Of a DNA stretch of 64,000 nt, positions 1-9,157 are shown piece by piece. Position 1 is the stretch's first letter. Every line of letters begins with the position of its first letter. Origin of the DNA: Actinomycetota bacterium (GTDB lineage: Bacteria > Actinomycetota > Acidimicrobiia > Acidimicrobiales > Ilumatobacteraceae). A program made the translations under genes and the position numbers. Under the pieces are notes generated by a model. The model had not been told where the DNA came from. It did no database searches and saw nothing but the letters and a program-made list of their open reading frames with translations. The stretch spans positions 1 to 64,000 of the forward strand of contig JAFMFM010000003.1 in assembly GCA_017856115.1 (NCBI GenBank). Direction: 5' to 3'.

Positions 1-66
1 GAACACTGGCACCTGAAGCCAGCGCGTCTGCCATTTCGCCACTCGCCCGAGTGAATCGCTCCCACG

Positions 67-1371
67 CTAGCGAGAGCGTAGAAGTCCCGCCATGGTGGGT
101 CGAACGTGACCCGACCCCGCAAACACGTACACCAGCAGCACCCCGGCCAAGACCAACGAGCCAGCCGACAACAGATGAAAACCAATCGCCCGACGAACGA
201 AACCGGAGGAAAACCCGGCGAGACCGCCACAAAAACTCATCAACAAATCCGCCGTTCCCTGCACGCGCACGCGTACCGACTCGTGCAGTGATTCCACCAA
301 CAGGCTGGAACCGCCGATCAAGCCGAAGTTCCACCCGATTCCCAGCAACCACAACGACGGGAACAACATGATGTCACCCTCACCCGACAACGCAGACATC
401 GCACTCGCAGCCACCAGGAGCACGGCGGCTATCACGATGGCATTCACGCGACCGTGACGATCCGCATACTTGCCCACGAGAGGGCTGAATGCGAACATTC
501 CGGCGATGTGGAGCGACACGACGAAGGGTGACACGTTCTCGTGTCCGTGCAGGCGGAGGTGGACGGGGGTCATCGTCATCACCGCCACCATCGTGGCCTG
601 TGAGACCACCATCGCCGTGAGTGCGAGCCGACCGGTTCCCGTGGAGGTGATGATTCGAAATGCGGACAGGAAACCCATTCGCTCGGGGGGCGTCAACATG
701 CCACCGCTCAACACCAATGGGTCGGGGCGTAGACGCACCACCGTGTTGAGGGCGGCCAACGACAAGAACATCGACGATGCAAGCCACGGTCCGCTGTACC
801 TGGCAAGCCCGAACCACGTTTCACCCATCCACTGAAAGGGTCGGATGAGAAGCGGGCCGAAGACCGCTCCGAACGTCGAAGCAAACACCACGTAGCTCAT
901 CGCTGATGAACGCTCGGAAGGTTCGGCCAAGTCCGTGGCGGCATAGCGAGCCAGCAAGTTGGCTGCTTGTCCGTTGCCGAACAAGAACAACCCGGAAAGG
1001 AACCACCACAATGACCCGCGCTCGACACCGATCATCGCAATGACTCCGCCAAGCGCGGCGAGCAGATATCCGGTCTGCAATCCACCACGCCGGCCACGAC
1101 GAATCATCAATCGCGCCAACACCTGCGACATGAAGGCCGTACCCATGGTGACCGTTGCCGTTGCGATACCCCCGAGTGGAGTGTCGTCACCGAGAATGTC
1201 TTGTACTACGAATGCCCCAATGGTGACCGCCGATCCGAGCGCGGCAGCTCCGACGATTTGCCCACCAATCAACACTCGCAGTACTCGTCGTTGTGCGGCT
1301 GCTCGATCCACTGGCGACAAGGTGCGAGAAGCGAGTTCGTCTCGATCGTGTTGCCGCTCGCTCTTCACCAT
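67..1371 (-). CDS. MFS transporter, probable drug/solute efflux
   Basis: 434-residue polytopic membrane protein with about twelve hydrophobic segments in two halves and a charged cytoplasmic N-terminus of about 30 residues, as in the major facilitator superfamily. The loop R-M-G-F-L near the middle separates the halves, and the second half has a typical D-R-H-G-R loop. The substrate cannot be told from sequence. The start was chosen at 1371 because an upstream in-frame extension would run through the fhaA promoter and its first codons. A hexamer TAGCGT (1377-1382, minus) lies 5 nt before this ATG, so the message may be leaderless. It is divergent from fhaA, and nothing downstream of it is visible in the window. 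Confidence 0.8.
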   Translation of the reverse strand: MVKSERQHDRDELASRTLSPVDRAAAQRRVLRVLIGGQIVGAAALGSAVTIGAFVVQDILGDDTPLGGIATATVTMGTAFMSQVLARLMIRRGRRGGLQTGYLLAALGGVIAMIGVERGSLWWFLSGLFLFGNGQAANLLARYAATDLAEPSERSSAMSYVVFASTFGAVFGPLLIRPFQWMGETWFGLARYSGPWLASSMFLSLAALNTVVRLRPDPLVLSGGMLTPPERMGFLSAFRIITSTGTGRLALTAMVVSQATMVAVMTMTPVHLRLHGHENVSPFVVSLHIAGMFAFSPLVGKYADRHGRVNAIVIAAVLLVAASAMSALSGEGDIMLFPSLWLLGIGWNFGLIGGSSLLVESLHESVRVRVQGTADLLMSFCGGLAGFSSGFVRRAIGFHLLSAGSLVLAGVLLVYVFAGSGHVRPTMAGLLRSR

Positions 1372-1452
1372 CTCCGACGCTATGTGATGACGAACCACAC
1401 CATTGCAGTCGTGGATCACGGCGATATCACCGATGATGCAATTACCACAGCC

Positions 1453-1458
1453 GTACAC
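1453..1458 (+). promoter_or_regulatory. -10 element of fhaA, leaderless
   Basis: TACACT lies 7 nt before GTG 1466, and no Shine-Dalgarno sequence is possible in so short a leader. Seen directly; promoter activity is inferred. Confidence 0.5.
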
Positions 1459-1465
1459 TGAATTC

Positions 1466-2152
1466 GTGGTGTTTCGTGCGTACGAATCCTCAATCCGCCC
1501 AATCGAATTGGGACGACGTCTCCTCGGTGTGGTGGATTCCCAGGTGGCCGACGACACCCGGAGTATTCCCCACGCCTATACGGTGCTCCTGAATGCCAAG
1601 GACCGTGCGGCATTCGAGGCGGTTGAAAACGACCTGCGCCGCGAACTGGCCGAAGCAGTGACCCAACATAGTGAGCGTGAGTCATATCGACTAGCCGAGC
1701 CCGTCATGGTGGTGTTGCGAGCCAGCGACGAAATACAGCCCGGCAACGTCACGATCCTGCCCTCCTTGGTACACACCCAGGAACAGCCCGTGACACCTGC
1801 CCTTCCCGCCGACGAAGCAGTGGTGGTAACCCCGATTGCAGCGTCCATGTCGACACCCGTAGCGGGGGCCATCACCTCCGCAATCGTGCTTGCGGACGGT
1901 ACCCGACACGTGCTCGACACCGAACGTGTCACCATCGGTCGACAAAGTGGCTGCACCATCACCATTCGGGACACCAATGTGAGCCGTGAGCACGTTCAAC
2001 TGCGACGCCGACCGAACGGCTGGACGCTTCGCGACCTCGGGAGCACCAATGGAACCAAGCTCAACGGCGTTCGGGTGGAGGGTGAACAGCTCCTGGCCAA
2101 TGGGGACGTGATCATGCTCGGTGCAATCCAGGTGACGTTCGAGATTTCGTGA
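1466..2152 (+). CDS. fhaA: FHA domain protein, FhaA-like (DUF3662 + FHA)
   Basis: 228 residues from GTG 1466. The N-terminal part (about 1-95) matches the DUF3662 region of actinobacterial FhaA (S-S-I-R-P-I-E-L-G motif). The C-terminal 85 residues form an FHA phosphothreonine-binding domain with the usual G-R, S-R-E-H and N-G-T/N-G signatures. FhaA proteins bind phosphorylated partners of PknB and regulate peptidoglycan synthesis. Compared with relatives it lacks the first 20 or so residues (the F-E-R-R-L-E segment); an ATG at 1403 would lengthen it, but the added residues do not resemble the family. It heads an apparent operon with pstP and pknB, 25 nt before pstP. Confidence 0.82.
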   Translation: MVFRAYESSIRPIELGRRLLGVVDSQVADDTRSIPHAYTVLLNAKDRAAFEAVENDLRRELAEAVTQHSERESYRLAEPVMVVLRASDEIQPGNVTILPSLVHTQEQPVTPALPADEAVVVTPIAASMSTPVAGAITSAIVLADGTRHVLDTERVTIGRQSGCTITIRDTNVSREHVQLRRRPNGWTLRDLGSTNGTKLNGVRVEGEQLLANGDVIMLGAIQVTFEIS

Positions 2153-2177
2153 ATCACCGCACCCTGGAGAAGTTGCC

Positions 2178-3299
2178 ATGAAGTTGGTGTGGGGTGCAGC
2201 GTCGCACGTCGGCATGTTGCGCCAACAGAACGAAGATGCGTACGTCGCCGAGGAACGTGTCTTCGTCGTCGCGGACGGGATGGGTGGTCACAATGCCGGT
2301 GAAGTGGCCAGTGCCCTTGCCGTGGCGGGCATGCGTTCTGCGGCCGCACGTGGATTTGTATCCGCTGAATCCGTCGTGACGGCAGTGAACGATGCGAATC
2401 GCACCATCCATGAAGCAAGTGGTGGTCCGAGCGAACAGCGCGGCATGGGCACCACGCTGACGGCGCTCATCCCATTGGCTGCGACCGAAAGCGAACCTCA
2501 ACGATTGGTGGTCGCCAACGTTGGTGACTCCCGTGCATATCTGCTGCGCGGCAGCGAACTCAAACAGGTGAGTGCCGACCACTCCTACGTGCAGGAACTG
2601 CTCACCGAAGGTCTGATTACCGCCGACGAGGCACGTGTTCACCCCCGCCGCAACATCGTGACACGTGCGCTTGGTATCGAGGGCGACGTCAACGCCGACT
2701 CGTGGACGTTGCCCATGGTCATCGGAGATCGCTACATCCTGTGCAGTGATGGTCTCGTCGACGAGGTAGATGACAACCACATCGAGCTGATCCTGCGGTC
2801 CTGTCCGGATCCGCAGCAAGCGGCCGACCAGTTGGTGAAGACGGCGAACACCAACGGGGGCCGGGACAACACCACCGTGGTGATCGTCGACGTGGTGGAC
2901 GAGTCCGCGGTGCCAGCCGTCGTCGCCACCACCCCGAGCACACCATCGTCGACATCAACGGCAAAACGAACACGCATCGTCGTGGCCGCGGCGGTGGTGC
3001 TGACGCTGGTCATCGGATCGGTTTCCGCCATCGGGTGGTATGCGCGGGGTGGGTACTACGTGGGATTCGACGGACGAGGCGACACGGCGCACCTGGCGGT
3101 GTTCAAGGGACGACCCCGCAGCATTCTCTGGTTCCGACCCACGGTTGAAATCGACAGTGGCGTCGAACGGAAGCAGGTCTTCCCGGCACTCGCCGACGAC
3201 ATCGACGACAAGCCCACCTACACGTCCTTCGCCCGCGCCGAGGCTTACGTAAATTCGATCCGCGACGTAGTTGCTGCACAGTCCGAAGGTGGCGACTGA
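2178..3299 (+). CDS. pstP: PP2C-type Ser/Thr phosphatase PstP
   Basis: 373 residues. Residues 1-238 form a PP2C phosphatase domain with the metal-binding motifs Q-N-E-D-A-Y (17-22), V-A-D-G-M-G-G (31-37), G-D-S-R-A (116-120), S-D-G-L (190-193) and G-G-R-D-N-T (227-232). A Ser/Thr-rich linker, one membrane helix (about 266-288) and an outer tail of about 85 residues follow, as in mycobacterial PstP. It removes phosphate from PknB and its substrates. A Shine-Dalgarno sequence (GGAGAAG) precedes ATG 2178. Its stop overlaps the pknB start by one base (TGATG), so the kinase/phosphatase pair is probably translationally coupled. Confidence 0.93.
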   Translation: MKLVWGAASHVGMLRQQNEDAYVAEERVFVVADGMGGHNAGEVASALAVAGMRSAAARGFVSAESVVTAVNDANRTIHEASGGPSEQRGMGTTLTALIPLAATESEPQRLVVANVGDSRAYLLRGSELKQVSADHSYVQELLTEGLITADEARVHPRRNIVTRALGIEGDVNADSWTLPMVIGDRYILCSDGLVDEVDDNHIELILRSCPDPQQAADQLVKTANTNGGRDNTTVVIVDVVDESAVPAVVATTPSTPSSTSTAKRTRIVVAAAVVLTLVIGSVSAIGWYARGGYYVGFDGRGDTAHLAVFKGRPRSILWFRPTVEIDSGVERKQVFPALADDIDDKPTYTSFARAEAYVNSIRDVVAAQSEGGD

Positions 3300-5296
3300 T
3301 GAGTGATCCGGTGGTCGTCAACGGGCGTTACGAGCTGGGCCGTCGTATCGGCAGGGGCGGTATGGCGGAGGTGTTCGTTGCGCGCGACAAGTTGCTCGAC
3401 CGTCCCGTGGCAATAAAGATTCTCTTTGCCGAATACGCCAAGGACCCGCTGTTCGTCGAGCGTTTTCGCCGCGAAGCGATGTCGGCTGCGTCACTCAACC
3501 ATCCCAACATCGTTGGTGTGTACGACTGGGGGCAGGTCGATACCACCTACTACATCGCGATGGAATACGTGCAGGGACGGACCCTGGCCGACATTCTGCA
3601 AAAGCACGAACGTTTGAGCGTGTTGCAGGCCTGCGATATCGCACTCGACATCGCATCCGCACTGTCTTCGGCGCATGCCGCCGGGGTGGCGCATCGAGAC
3701 ATCAAGCCGGCCAACGTCATCGTGAGTGCGACCGGACACGTGAAGGTTGCCGACTTCGGCATTGCGCGGGCGATCGGCGCGGCAATCGAGCAAGGCCTGA
3801 CCCAAACCGGAGCCGTGATGGGTACCGCAACGTATTTCTCCCCGGAACAAGCCCAGGGCGCACAACCCGACCCGCGCTCCGACCTTTATTCCCTCGGCGT
3901 GATCATGTACGAAATGTTGGCTGGCCAACCGCCGTTCACCGGTGAGAACGCCATCGCCATCGCCTACAAGCAAGTGCACGATGCGCCGATTCCGCTCCGT
4001 ACGAAGAACCCGGAGGTCTCACCCGCCTTCAGCGCCATCGTCATGAAATGCTTGGCAAAGGACCGTGACCGTCGCTACCCCACGGCATTGGCACTCGCCG
4101 ACGACTTGCGTCGATTCGTCGACGGCAAGGAAGTGCTCGCGTTGCTCGACGAACAAGCTGCAATTGCAGACGCGGGAGCCACCACCCAACTCCCCGTGGT
4201 TGACGGCGACATGAACGACGAGGCATACGACGCGCAACCCACCACCGTGCTTCCATCGACCGGACGCCGTGGGTTGGGATCGGCGGGGAGTCGAGGTGGT
4301 GATTATCCGCCATACGACGACGTGGTTCCGCGACGCACTGCGGCATGGCTACTTGGCTCCGTGGTCTCGATACTGGCGCTCGTTGCGGTGGCAATCTTCG
4401 GATTCCGTGCCCTTACGGACGAGAATGCCGGTGCCAACATCTCCATTCCGAACGTGATCGGCCTGAACATCGAGGAAGCAAAGAGTCTGCTGATCGACCT
4501 TGGGCTCACGCCGATTGAAGACCCGAAGGTTCGCGACAACGCCAGCAACGACATCGTGTACGAACAATCACCAACCGCCAACACGTTGGCCCGTCAAGGT
4601 GAGAATGTGATTCTCGTTTACAACCCGGGTTTCGTTCCGGTCATCGTGCCGAACCTGGTCGGACTCTCCGTTCAGGAAGCCACGGACGTACTGAAACAGG
4701 TGGGACTACGACTGGTGGTGGACAAGTTCGTTGCGTCCCTCGACATTCCGGCCAACCAGATTCTGTTGCAATCCCCCACGGCCGGATTGGGGGCGCGTCC
4801 CAACTCGGGGGTCACGGTGGATGTATCGGGCGGTACCAATACCGTTCGGGTTCCTGACGTAATCGGCGACGAACAGGGTGCTGCCGTCAAACTGCTCACC
4901 GCCACGCCGCTCAATTTCGTGGTGACCGTGGTGTCGGAGGCGAGCGATGTCATCGAGGCAGGGCGAGTGATACGCAGTGATCCCCTCGGTGACACCGCGG
5001 TAGCACCCGGTGGGCCGATCACGCTGTACGTCTCGACCGGTAAACCACTCGTTGCCGTACCGAACGTGGTCGGTCAAGACGGTGCGTCGAGTGCAACACA
5101 GCTTGCCTCGCTCGGGTTCGTGGTGACATTGGACGATCAACCACTGGCTGCCGGTGATCCGCTGAACGGCAAGGTGTTGTCACAAAGCGTGGCGGGGGGA
5201 ACCACTGTCGTGCCGGGTAGTGAGATCGTGTTGGTGATCGGGCGAGCCGATACCTCACCGTCAACCACGGTGGATACCGCAACCACCTTGCCGTAG
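3299..5296 (+). CDS. pknB: Ser/Thr protein kinase PknB with four PASTA domains
   Basis: 665 residues. The kinase domain (about 1-275) has the glycine loop G-R-G-G-M-A-E-V, Lys40, H-R-D at 132-134, D-F-G at 152-154 and S-P-E at 181-183, so it should be active. A flexible juxtamembrane stretch and one membrane helix (about 345-368) follow, then four extracellular PASTA repeats, each opening with a V-P-N/D-V-I/V-G type motif; these sense peptidoglycan fragments. It ends in a Thr/Ser-rich tail. In other actinobacteria this locus also carries rodA, pbpA, pknA and fhaB; none is present here. Confidence 0.95.
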   Translation: MSDPVVVNGRYELGRRIGRGGMAEVFVARDKLLDRPVAIKILFAEYAKDPLFVERFRREAMSAASLNHPNIVGVYDWGQVDTTYYIAMEYVQGRTLADILQKHERLSVLQACDIALDIASALSSAHAAGVAHRDIKPANVIVSATGHVKVADFGIARAIGAAIEQGLTQTGAVMGTATYFSPEQAQGAQPDPRSDLYSLGVIMYEMLAGQPPFTGENAIAIAYKQVHDAPIPLRTKNPEVSPAFSAIVMKCLAKDRDRRYPTALALADDLRRFVDGKEVLALLDEQAAIADAGATTQLPVVDGDMNDEAYDAQPTTVLPSTGRRGLGSAGSRGGDYPPYDDVVPRRTAAWLLGSVVSILALVAVAIFGFRALTDENAGANISIPNVIGLNIEEAKSLLIDLGLTPIEDPKVRDNASNDIVYEQSPTANTLARQGENVILVYNPGFVPVIVPNLVGLSVQEATDVLKQVGLRLVVDKFVASLDIPANQILLQSPTAGLGARPNSGVTVDVSGGTNTVRVPDVIGDEQGAAVKLLTATPLNFVVTVVSEASDVIEAGRVIRSDPLGDTAVAPGGPITLYVSTGKPLVAVPNVVGQDGASSATQLASLGFVVTLDDQPLAAGDPLNGKVLSQSVAGGTTVVPGSEIVLVIGRADTSPSTTVDTATTLP

Positions 5297-5332
5297 TTGC
5301 ATCATCGCATCGCTCGCTGAACGTGCGAACGG

Positions 5333-5914
5333 TCAGGCGGCAAACGACAGGAAGTTCTTCAGCATGGTGTGACCTTGCTGGGTGAGAATACTCTCCGGAT
5401 GAAACTGCACGCCTTCCATGGCGTACTGCTGATGTCGGACACCCATCACGATGCCATCGCTGGTCGTGGCGGTAACCACCAGCTCACGCGGGAGCGATGC
5501 TGGATCAATGACGAGCGAGTGATAGCGGGTCACCTCGAGTGGCGACGGGAGTGACGAAAATATTCCGTCTGCATCGTGTGAGACATGCGAGGTCTTTCCG
5601 TGGCGGAGTTCTGGTGCACGCACGATGGCGGCACCGAACACGTGTCCTATCGCTTGATGGCCCAAACACACTCCGAGTAACGGCACTCGTCCGGCCGCAG
5701 CACGAATCAACTCGCATGTCACGCCCGCATCCTCTGGTCGACCTGGTCCTGGGGAGATGAGGATTGCATCACACGCCATGCCGAGAAGTTGCTCGACGGT
5801 GTGTTCGTCGTTGCGTACCACCACGGGATCGGTGCCAAGTTCGCCGAGGTATTGCACGATGTTGTAGACGAAGCTGTCGTAATTATCGACGACCAACACT
5901 CGCTGCAGACTCAC
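5333..5914 (-). CDS. trpG: Glutamine amidotransferase, anthranilate/aminodeoxychorismate synthase subunit II
   Basis: 193-residue class I glutamine amidotransferase. The nucleophile is Cys83 in G-V-C-L-G-H, and His172/Glu174 (F-H-P-E-S) complete the triad. It supplies ammonia to TrpE (tryptophan) or PabB (folate); which partner cannot be decided, and no synthase subunit I gene is in the window. The same gene follows pknB in mycobacteria, but there the orientation relative to crgA and pknB should be compared. Start is GTG 5914. A CAGGCT hexamer 6 nt upstream could give a leaderless message, but this is weaker than in neighbours. Confidence 0.87.
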   Translation of the reverse strand: MSLQRVLVVDNYDSFVYNIVQYLGELGTDPVVVRNDEHTVEQLLGMACDAILISPGPGRPEDAGVTCELIRAAAGRVPLLGVCLGHQAIGHVFGAAIVRAPELRHGKTSHVSHDADGIFSSLPSPLEVTRYHSLVIDPASLPRELVVTATTSDGIVMGVRHQQYAMEGVQFHPESILTQQGHTMLKNFLSFAA

Positions 5915-5957
5915 CCAAGTAGCCTGCCAACACTCGTCCAGGGATGCACTATGCCCC

Positions 5958-5963
5958 TACACT
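5958..5963 (+). promoter_or_regulatory. -10 element of crgA
   Basis: TACACT, the same hexamer as before fhaA, ends 5 nt before GTG 5969. The short spacing suggests leaderless transcription. Confidence 0.5.
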
Positions 5964-5968
5964 GAAAA

Positions 5969-6232
5969 GTGCATATGGCGCCGAAAAAACGACACACGGG
6001 TGGCCGCACCACGCCACCGGCCACCACTCGGTACACGCCTCCCGTGCCCATTACCGTGAAGGAAAGCCCCCGTTGGGTCCCGATCCTCATGTTCGTACTC
6101 TTGGGAGTTGGTGCGTTGGTGATCTTGTTCTACTACCTGGGATTCGTCCCGGGTGGACGTAGCAACTGGTATCTCTTTGCTGGTCTCAGCATGGTGCTCG
6201 GCGGATTGTTCACCGCCACCAAATACCGCTAA
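5969..6232 (+). CDS. crgA: Cell division protein CrgA
   Basis: 87 residues: a basic N-terminus, then two membrane helices (about 38-57 and 68-84) joined by a short loop with the family pattern P-G-G-R-S-N-W-Y, ending near K-Y-R. CrgA is an actinobacterial membrane protein that recruits FtsZ/FtsI partners to the septum. A second possible start is the ATG two codons later. Its stop overlaps by 4 nt that of the convergent gene at 6229-6486. It keeps the usual position near pknB and trpG. Confidence 0.9.
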   Translation: MHMAPKKRHTGGRTTPPATTRYTPPVPITVKESPRWVPILMFVLLGVGALVILFYYLGFVPGGRSNWYLFAGLSMVLGGLFTATKYR

Positions 6233-6486
6233 TCCGCGGGGGCGACGAGTTCCATGTCTTCCATGCAGTGCCGTGGCGGCGGCGGATGCTGATCCGGGGC
6301 CATCGTGAGTCGAAGTTCCACCCCACACAACGAACATCGGTAGCGAACGTTGATACGACGCATTTCCCCCGAGGGTGGCGGGGGTGGAAGTGAACTGGTC
6401 ATGCTTCGCAACATGCCAAGCCCCACCTTCCAGATGAACGCCAGGAGCAGCAACCCGATCGTCACCCAGACGATCGTGCCGAACAT
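6229..6486 (-). CDS. Small membrane-anchored protein with a zinc-ribbon-like tail
   Basis: 85 residues, not recognised by name. One N-terminal membrane helix (about 4-24) is followed by a proline run (P-P-P-P-P) and a small cysteine-bearing domain (Y-R-C-S-L-C-G-V-E-L, then H-C-M-E-D-M) that could bind zinc. This layout recurs in short actinobacterial proteins of unknown role. It lies 17 nt downstream of the thiolase gene's end on the opposite flank and may be on its own transcript. The function is unknown. Confidence 0.65.
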   Translation of the reverse strand: MFGTIVWVTIGLLLLAFIWKVGLGMLRSMTSSLPPPPPSGEMRRINVRYRCSLCGVELRLTMAPDQHPPPPRHCMEDMELVAPAD

Positions 6487-6503
6487 CGTGGCGAACGACT
6501 GGG

Positions 6504-7670
6504 CTAGAGCCGCTCGATGATGAAGGCGTTGGCCAACCCGCCACCTTCACACATCGTCTGCAAACCGTAACGACCACCCGTGCGCTCCAGTTCGTTGAGC
6601 AACGTGCACGTGAGGCGGGCTCCCGAGGCGCCGAGCGGGTGACCGAGTGCGATGGCACCGCCATTCACGTTCACCTTGTCCATGTCGGGATGTAGTTCCT
6701 TGGCCCACGCCAACACCACCGCGGCGAAAGCTTCGTTGATTTCCACCAGGTCGATGTCGTCCATTGTCAGGTTGGCACGCTCCAGCACCTTCTTGGTGGC
6801 AGGAATCGGTGCGGTCAACATGTAGCGGGGATTCTCCGCCGCCAAGGCGAAACTCACGAACCGTGCCCGCGGCTTCAGACCGAGCTTCTTGGCCTTTTCT
6901 TCGCTCATGATGAGCAGAGCAGAAGAACCATCGGTGATTTGCGACGAGTTGCCCGCAGTGACACGGCCACCCTCTTCCACCGGACGGAACGACGGCTTGA
7001 GCGACGCCAGTTTCTCCAGCGACGTTTCACGAATGCCTTCATCGGTGGTCATCATGACACCCTCGGCGTCGAGAACGGGAACGATCTCGTTTTGGAAACG
7101 CCCCTCTTGCGTTGCCCGAGCTGCATATTGCTGCGAGCGCAATCCGAACGCGTCGAGGTCTTCGCGGGAAAGCTTCCATTTCTCGGCAATCAGTTCGGCG
7201 GAGATGCCCTGGTTCACGAGGCCACCCTCGCTCTTGTAGCGCTCTTGTACTCGCGGACCCATCGGGAAACCGAACTTTCCTTCGGCGATCGATGAGCCCA
7301 TCGGAACACGGGTCATCACTTCCACACCGTTGGCCACGACCGCGTCGTATGCACCTGCAATCACACCCTGAGCAGCAAAGTGGGCGGCCTGTTGGCTCGA
7401 GCCACACTGTCGATCCACCGTGGTGCCGGGAACCGACTCGGGCCAACCCGCAGCGAGCACCGCATTGCGAGCGATGTTGAGGCTTTGCTCACCAACCTGC
7501 ATGACACACCCCATCACCACGTCATCGATCAGTGCGGGGTCGATGTTGTTGCGCGTGGTGAGGGCGCTCAACATCTCGGCAGCGAGATCGACTGGGTGCC
7601 AATTCTTCAGGCGGCCATTGCGCTTCCCGAGCGGGGTGCGGACGGCATCAACGATGACTGCGGTGGACAT
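6504..7670 (-). CDS. Acetyl-CoA acetyltransferase family thiolase
   Basis: 388 residues. It has all the thiolase catalytic residues: acylated Cys89 in D-R-Q-C-G-S-S, His344 in G-H-P-L-G-A-S-G, and Cys374 in C-E-G-G-G-L-A-N-A. It either condenses two acetyl-CoA or cleaves 3-ketoacyl-CoA; sequence alone does not say whether it serves beta-oxidation or biosynthesis. No other fatty-acid gene is adjacent. Start ATG 7670 has a good Shine-Dalgarno (AAGGAG, 5 nt spacing); a longer reading to 7706 lacks this. Divergent from pxpA. Confidence 0.93.
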   Translation of the reverse strand: MSTAVIVDAVRTPLGKRNGRLKNWHPVDLAAEMLSALTTRNNIDPALIDDVVMGCVMQVGEQSLNIARNAVLAAGWPESVPGTTVDRQCGSSQQAAHFAAQGVIAGAYDAVVANGVEVMTRVPMGSSIAEGKFGFPMGPRVQERYKSEGGLVNQGISAELIAEKWKLSREDLDAFGLRSQQYAARATQEGRFQNEIVPVLDAEGVMMTTDEGIRETSLEKLASLKPSFRPVEEGGRVTAGNSSQITDGSSALLIMSEEKAKKLGLKPRARFVSFALAAENPRYMLTAPIPATKKVLERANLTMDDIDLVEINEAFAAVVLAWAKELHPDMDKVNVNGGAIALGHPLGASGARLTCTLLNELERTGGRYGLQTMCEGGGLANAFIIERL

Positions 7671-7755
7671 AGTGCTCCTTTGAACGGTCTCTTCAGTATT
7701 GCGCACGATCGACCATGTTCAACAAGCCGGGCAATTCACAGGCAGGATGCTTGGT

Positions 7756-8508
7756 GTGGCTCGACGGATGGACGTGAATTGCGACATTGGAGAGACCGCT
7801 GGTTTCTGGCACGCCAGCCACGAGCCGGAGCTCCTCGAGATCATTACCAGTGCCAACGTGGCCTGTGGCGGGCATGCCGGCAGTGACGAATCGATGCACG
7901 CGATCTGCGAACGCGCCGCTCGGATCGGCGTCACCATCGGGGCACAGGTGTCGTACCCCGATCGACCGAACTTCGGGCGGATTCCGATGAACATCTCGTC
8001 GACGGAACTCTTTGCCTCGCTGTGCGAGCAGTACGACGCGCTGGATGCAATCGCCCGACTCCACGGCTCACGTGTGTCGTACGTCAAACCGCATGGAGCC
8101 CTGTACAACACGGCTGCTCGCGATGCGGACCATGCGGAGGTTGTCGTACGCCTCGCCGAGCACCACCAAGTGGCGCTGTTCGGACTGCCTGCTTCGCAAA
8201 CCGAGGTCCTCGCAACGATGCGTGGCGTTCGTTTCCTACGGGAGTGGTTTGCTGATCGCGGATATCTTTCGAGCGGAGAGCTCGCACCTCGGTCGCGACC
8301 CGACGCCCTGGTCACCAATCCGACGACGATTGCATCGCGCGTAACGCAGGTGGTTCGTGATGGAACCGTCACATGCATCGATGGCTCCGTGCTCCAAGTG
8401 GACTGTGACACGATGTGCGTTCACAGTGACACTCCCGGTGCAGCACGTCTCTTGTGGGCGGTTCGAGACGCTCTGACGACGGAGCAGGTGGTCATTCGTG
8501 CCCACTGA
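7756..8508 (+). CDS. pxpA: 5-oxoprolinase subunit A (LamB/YcsF family)
   Basis: 250 residues from GTG 7756, or 246 from ATG 7768, where the family's usual first residues (M-D-V-N-C-D-I-G-E) begin. Family motifs include A-C-G-G-H-A-G-S, Y-P-D-R and V-K-P-H-G-A-L-Y-N. With PxpB and PxpC it hydrolyses 5-oxoproline to glutamate using ATP. A CAGGAT hexamer (7743-7748) 7 nt upstream of GTG 7756 suggests a leaderless message. First gene of a three-gene operon with overlapping ends. Confidence 0.92.
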   Translation: MARRMDVNCDIGETAGFWHASHEPELLEIITSANVACGGHAGSDESMHAICERAARIGVTIGAQVSYPDRPNFGRIPMNISSTELFASLCEQYDALDAIARLHGSRVSYVKPHGALYNTAARDADHAEVVVRLAEHHQVALFGLPASQTEVLATMRGVRFLREWFADRGYLSSGELAPRSRPDALVTNPTTIASRVTQVVRDGTVTCIDGSVLQVDCDTMCVHSDTPGAARLLWAVRDALTTEQVVIRAH

Positions 8509-9157
8509 GGAATCGGTACGCGAGCCCCGACAACCGCGAGTAGTCGAATACGGTCCGCTCGCAAGCATGTTGGATCACCTTCCAGCGGGTGCAGCCCCAC
8601 ATGCTCGCGAGGCACTCCTGCGTGCATGCTCGACCACCGGCATCCGAGTGGACGACGTGATCGTTGGGGCACGCAGCGTGGTGGCAACGCATGATCCTGG
8701 CCTCGGCCCGGTGATCCGCGACATCATGCACGACGTACTGCGTCATTCCGGGAGTGATTACACGAGTGAGTCAGCGCCGGCGGTGGAAATCGCCGTCCGT
8801 TACGACGGAATCGATCTCGACGACGTTGCACGACGGTGCGACATGACGACAGATTCTGTCATCGAGTTGCATACGAAGACCGAGTTCGTGGTGGAATTCT
8901 GTGGATTCTCACCCGGATTCGCCTATCTCGCAGGGCTTCCTTCGGCACTGGTACTTCCACGTCGAGCCACACCACGAACGCGAGTGCCGGCAGGTTCGGT
9001 GGCGATTGCTGCCCAGTACTCCGCGGTGTATCCACGCGAATCTCCCGGAGGCTGGCATCTTCTCGGCACCACCGACCACCTCCTCTGGGATGAACATCGC
9101 CGTCCTCCTGCGACGTTGCAACCAGGTACACGTATTCGATTCGTGGTTGCATCGTGA
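8498..9157 (+). CDS. pxpB: 5-oxoprolinase subunit B (KipI family)
   Basis: 219 residues, allophanate hydrolase subunit 1 / KipI fold. Recognisable motifs are F-C-G-F-S-P-G-F-A-Y-L, the arginine-rich R-A-T-P-R-T-R-V-P-A-G-S-V, and G-G-W-H-L-L-G. It starts with GTG 8498 inside the last codons of pxpA (11-nt overlap) and ends in a GTGA overlap with pxpC, so the three subunits should be made in step. Confidence 0.92.
   Translation: MPTEESVREPRQPRVVEYGPLASMLDHLPAGAAPHAREALLRACSTTGIRVDDVIVGARSVVATHDPGLGPVIRDIMHDVLRHSGSDYTSESAPAVEIAVRYDGIDLDDVARRCDMTTDSVIELHTKTEFVVEFCGFSPGFAYLAGLPSALVLPRRATPRTRVPAGSVAIAAQYSAVYPRESPGGWHLLGTTDHLLWDEHRRPPATLQPGTRIRFVVAS

Noticed and set aside
1-66. Possible hairpin CTGGC/GCCAG near the left edge as MFS terminator
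   Set aside because: Short stem, no U tract, about 45 nt past the stop; not supported.
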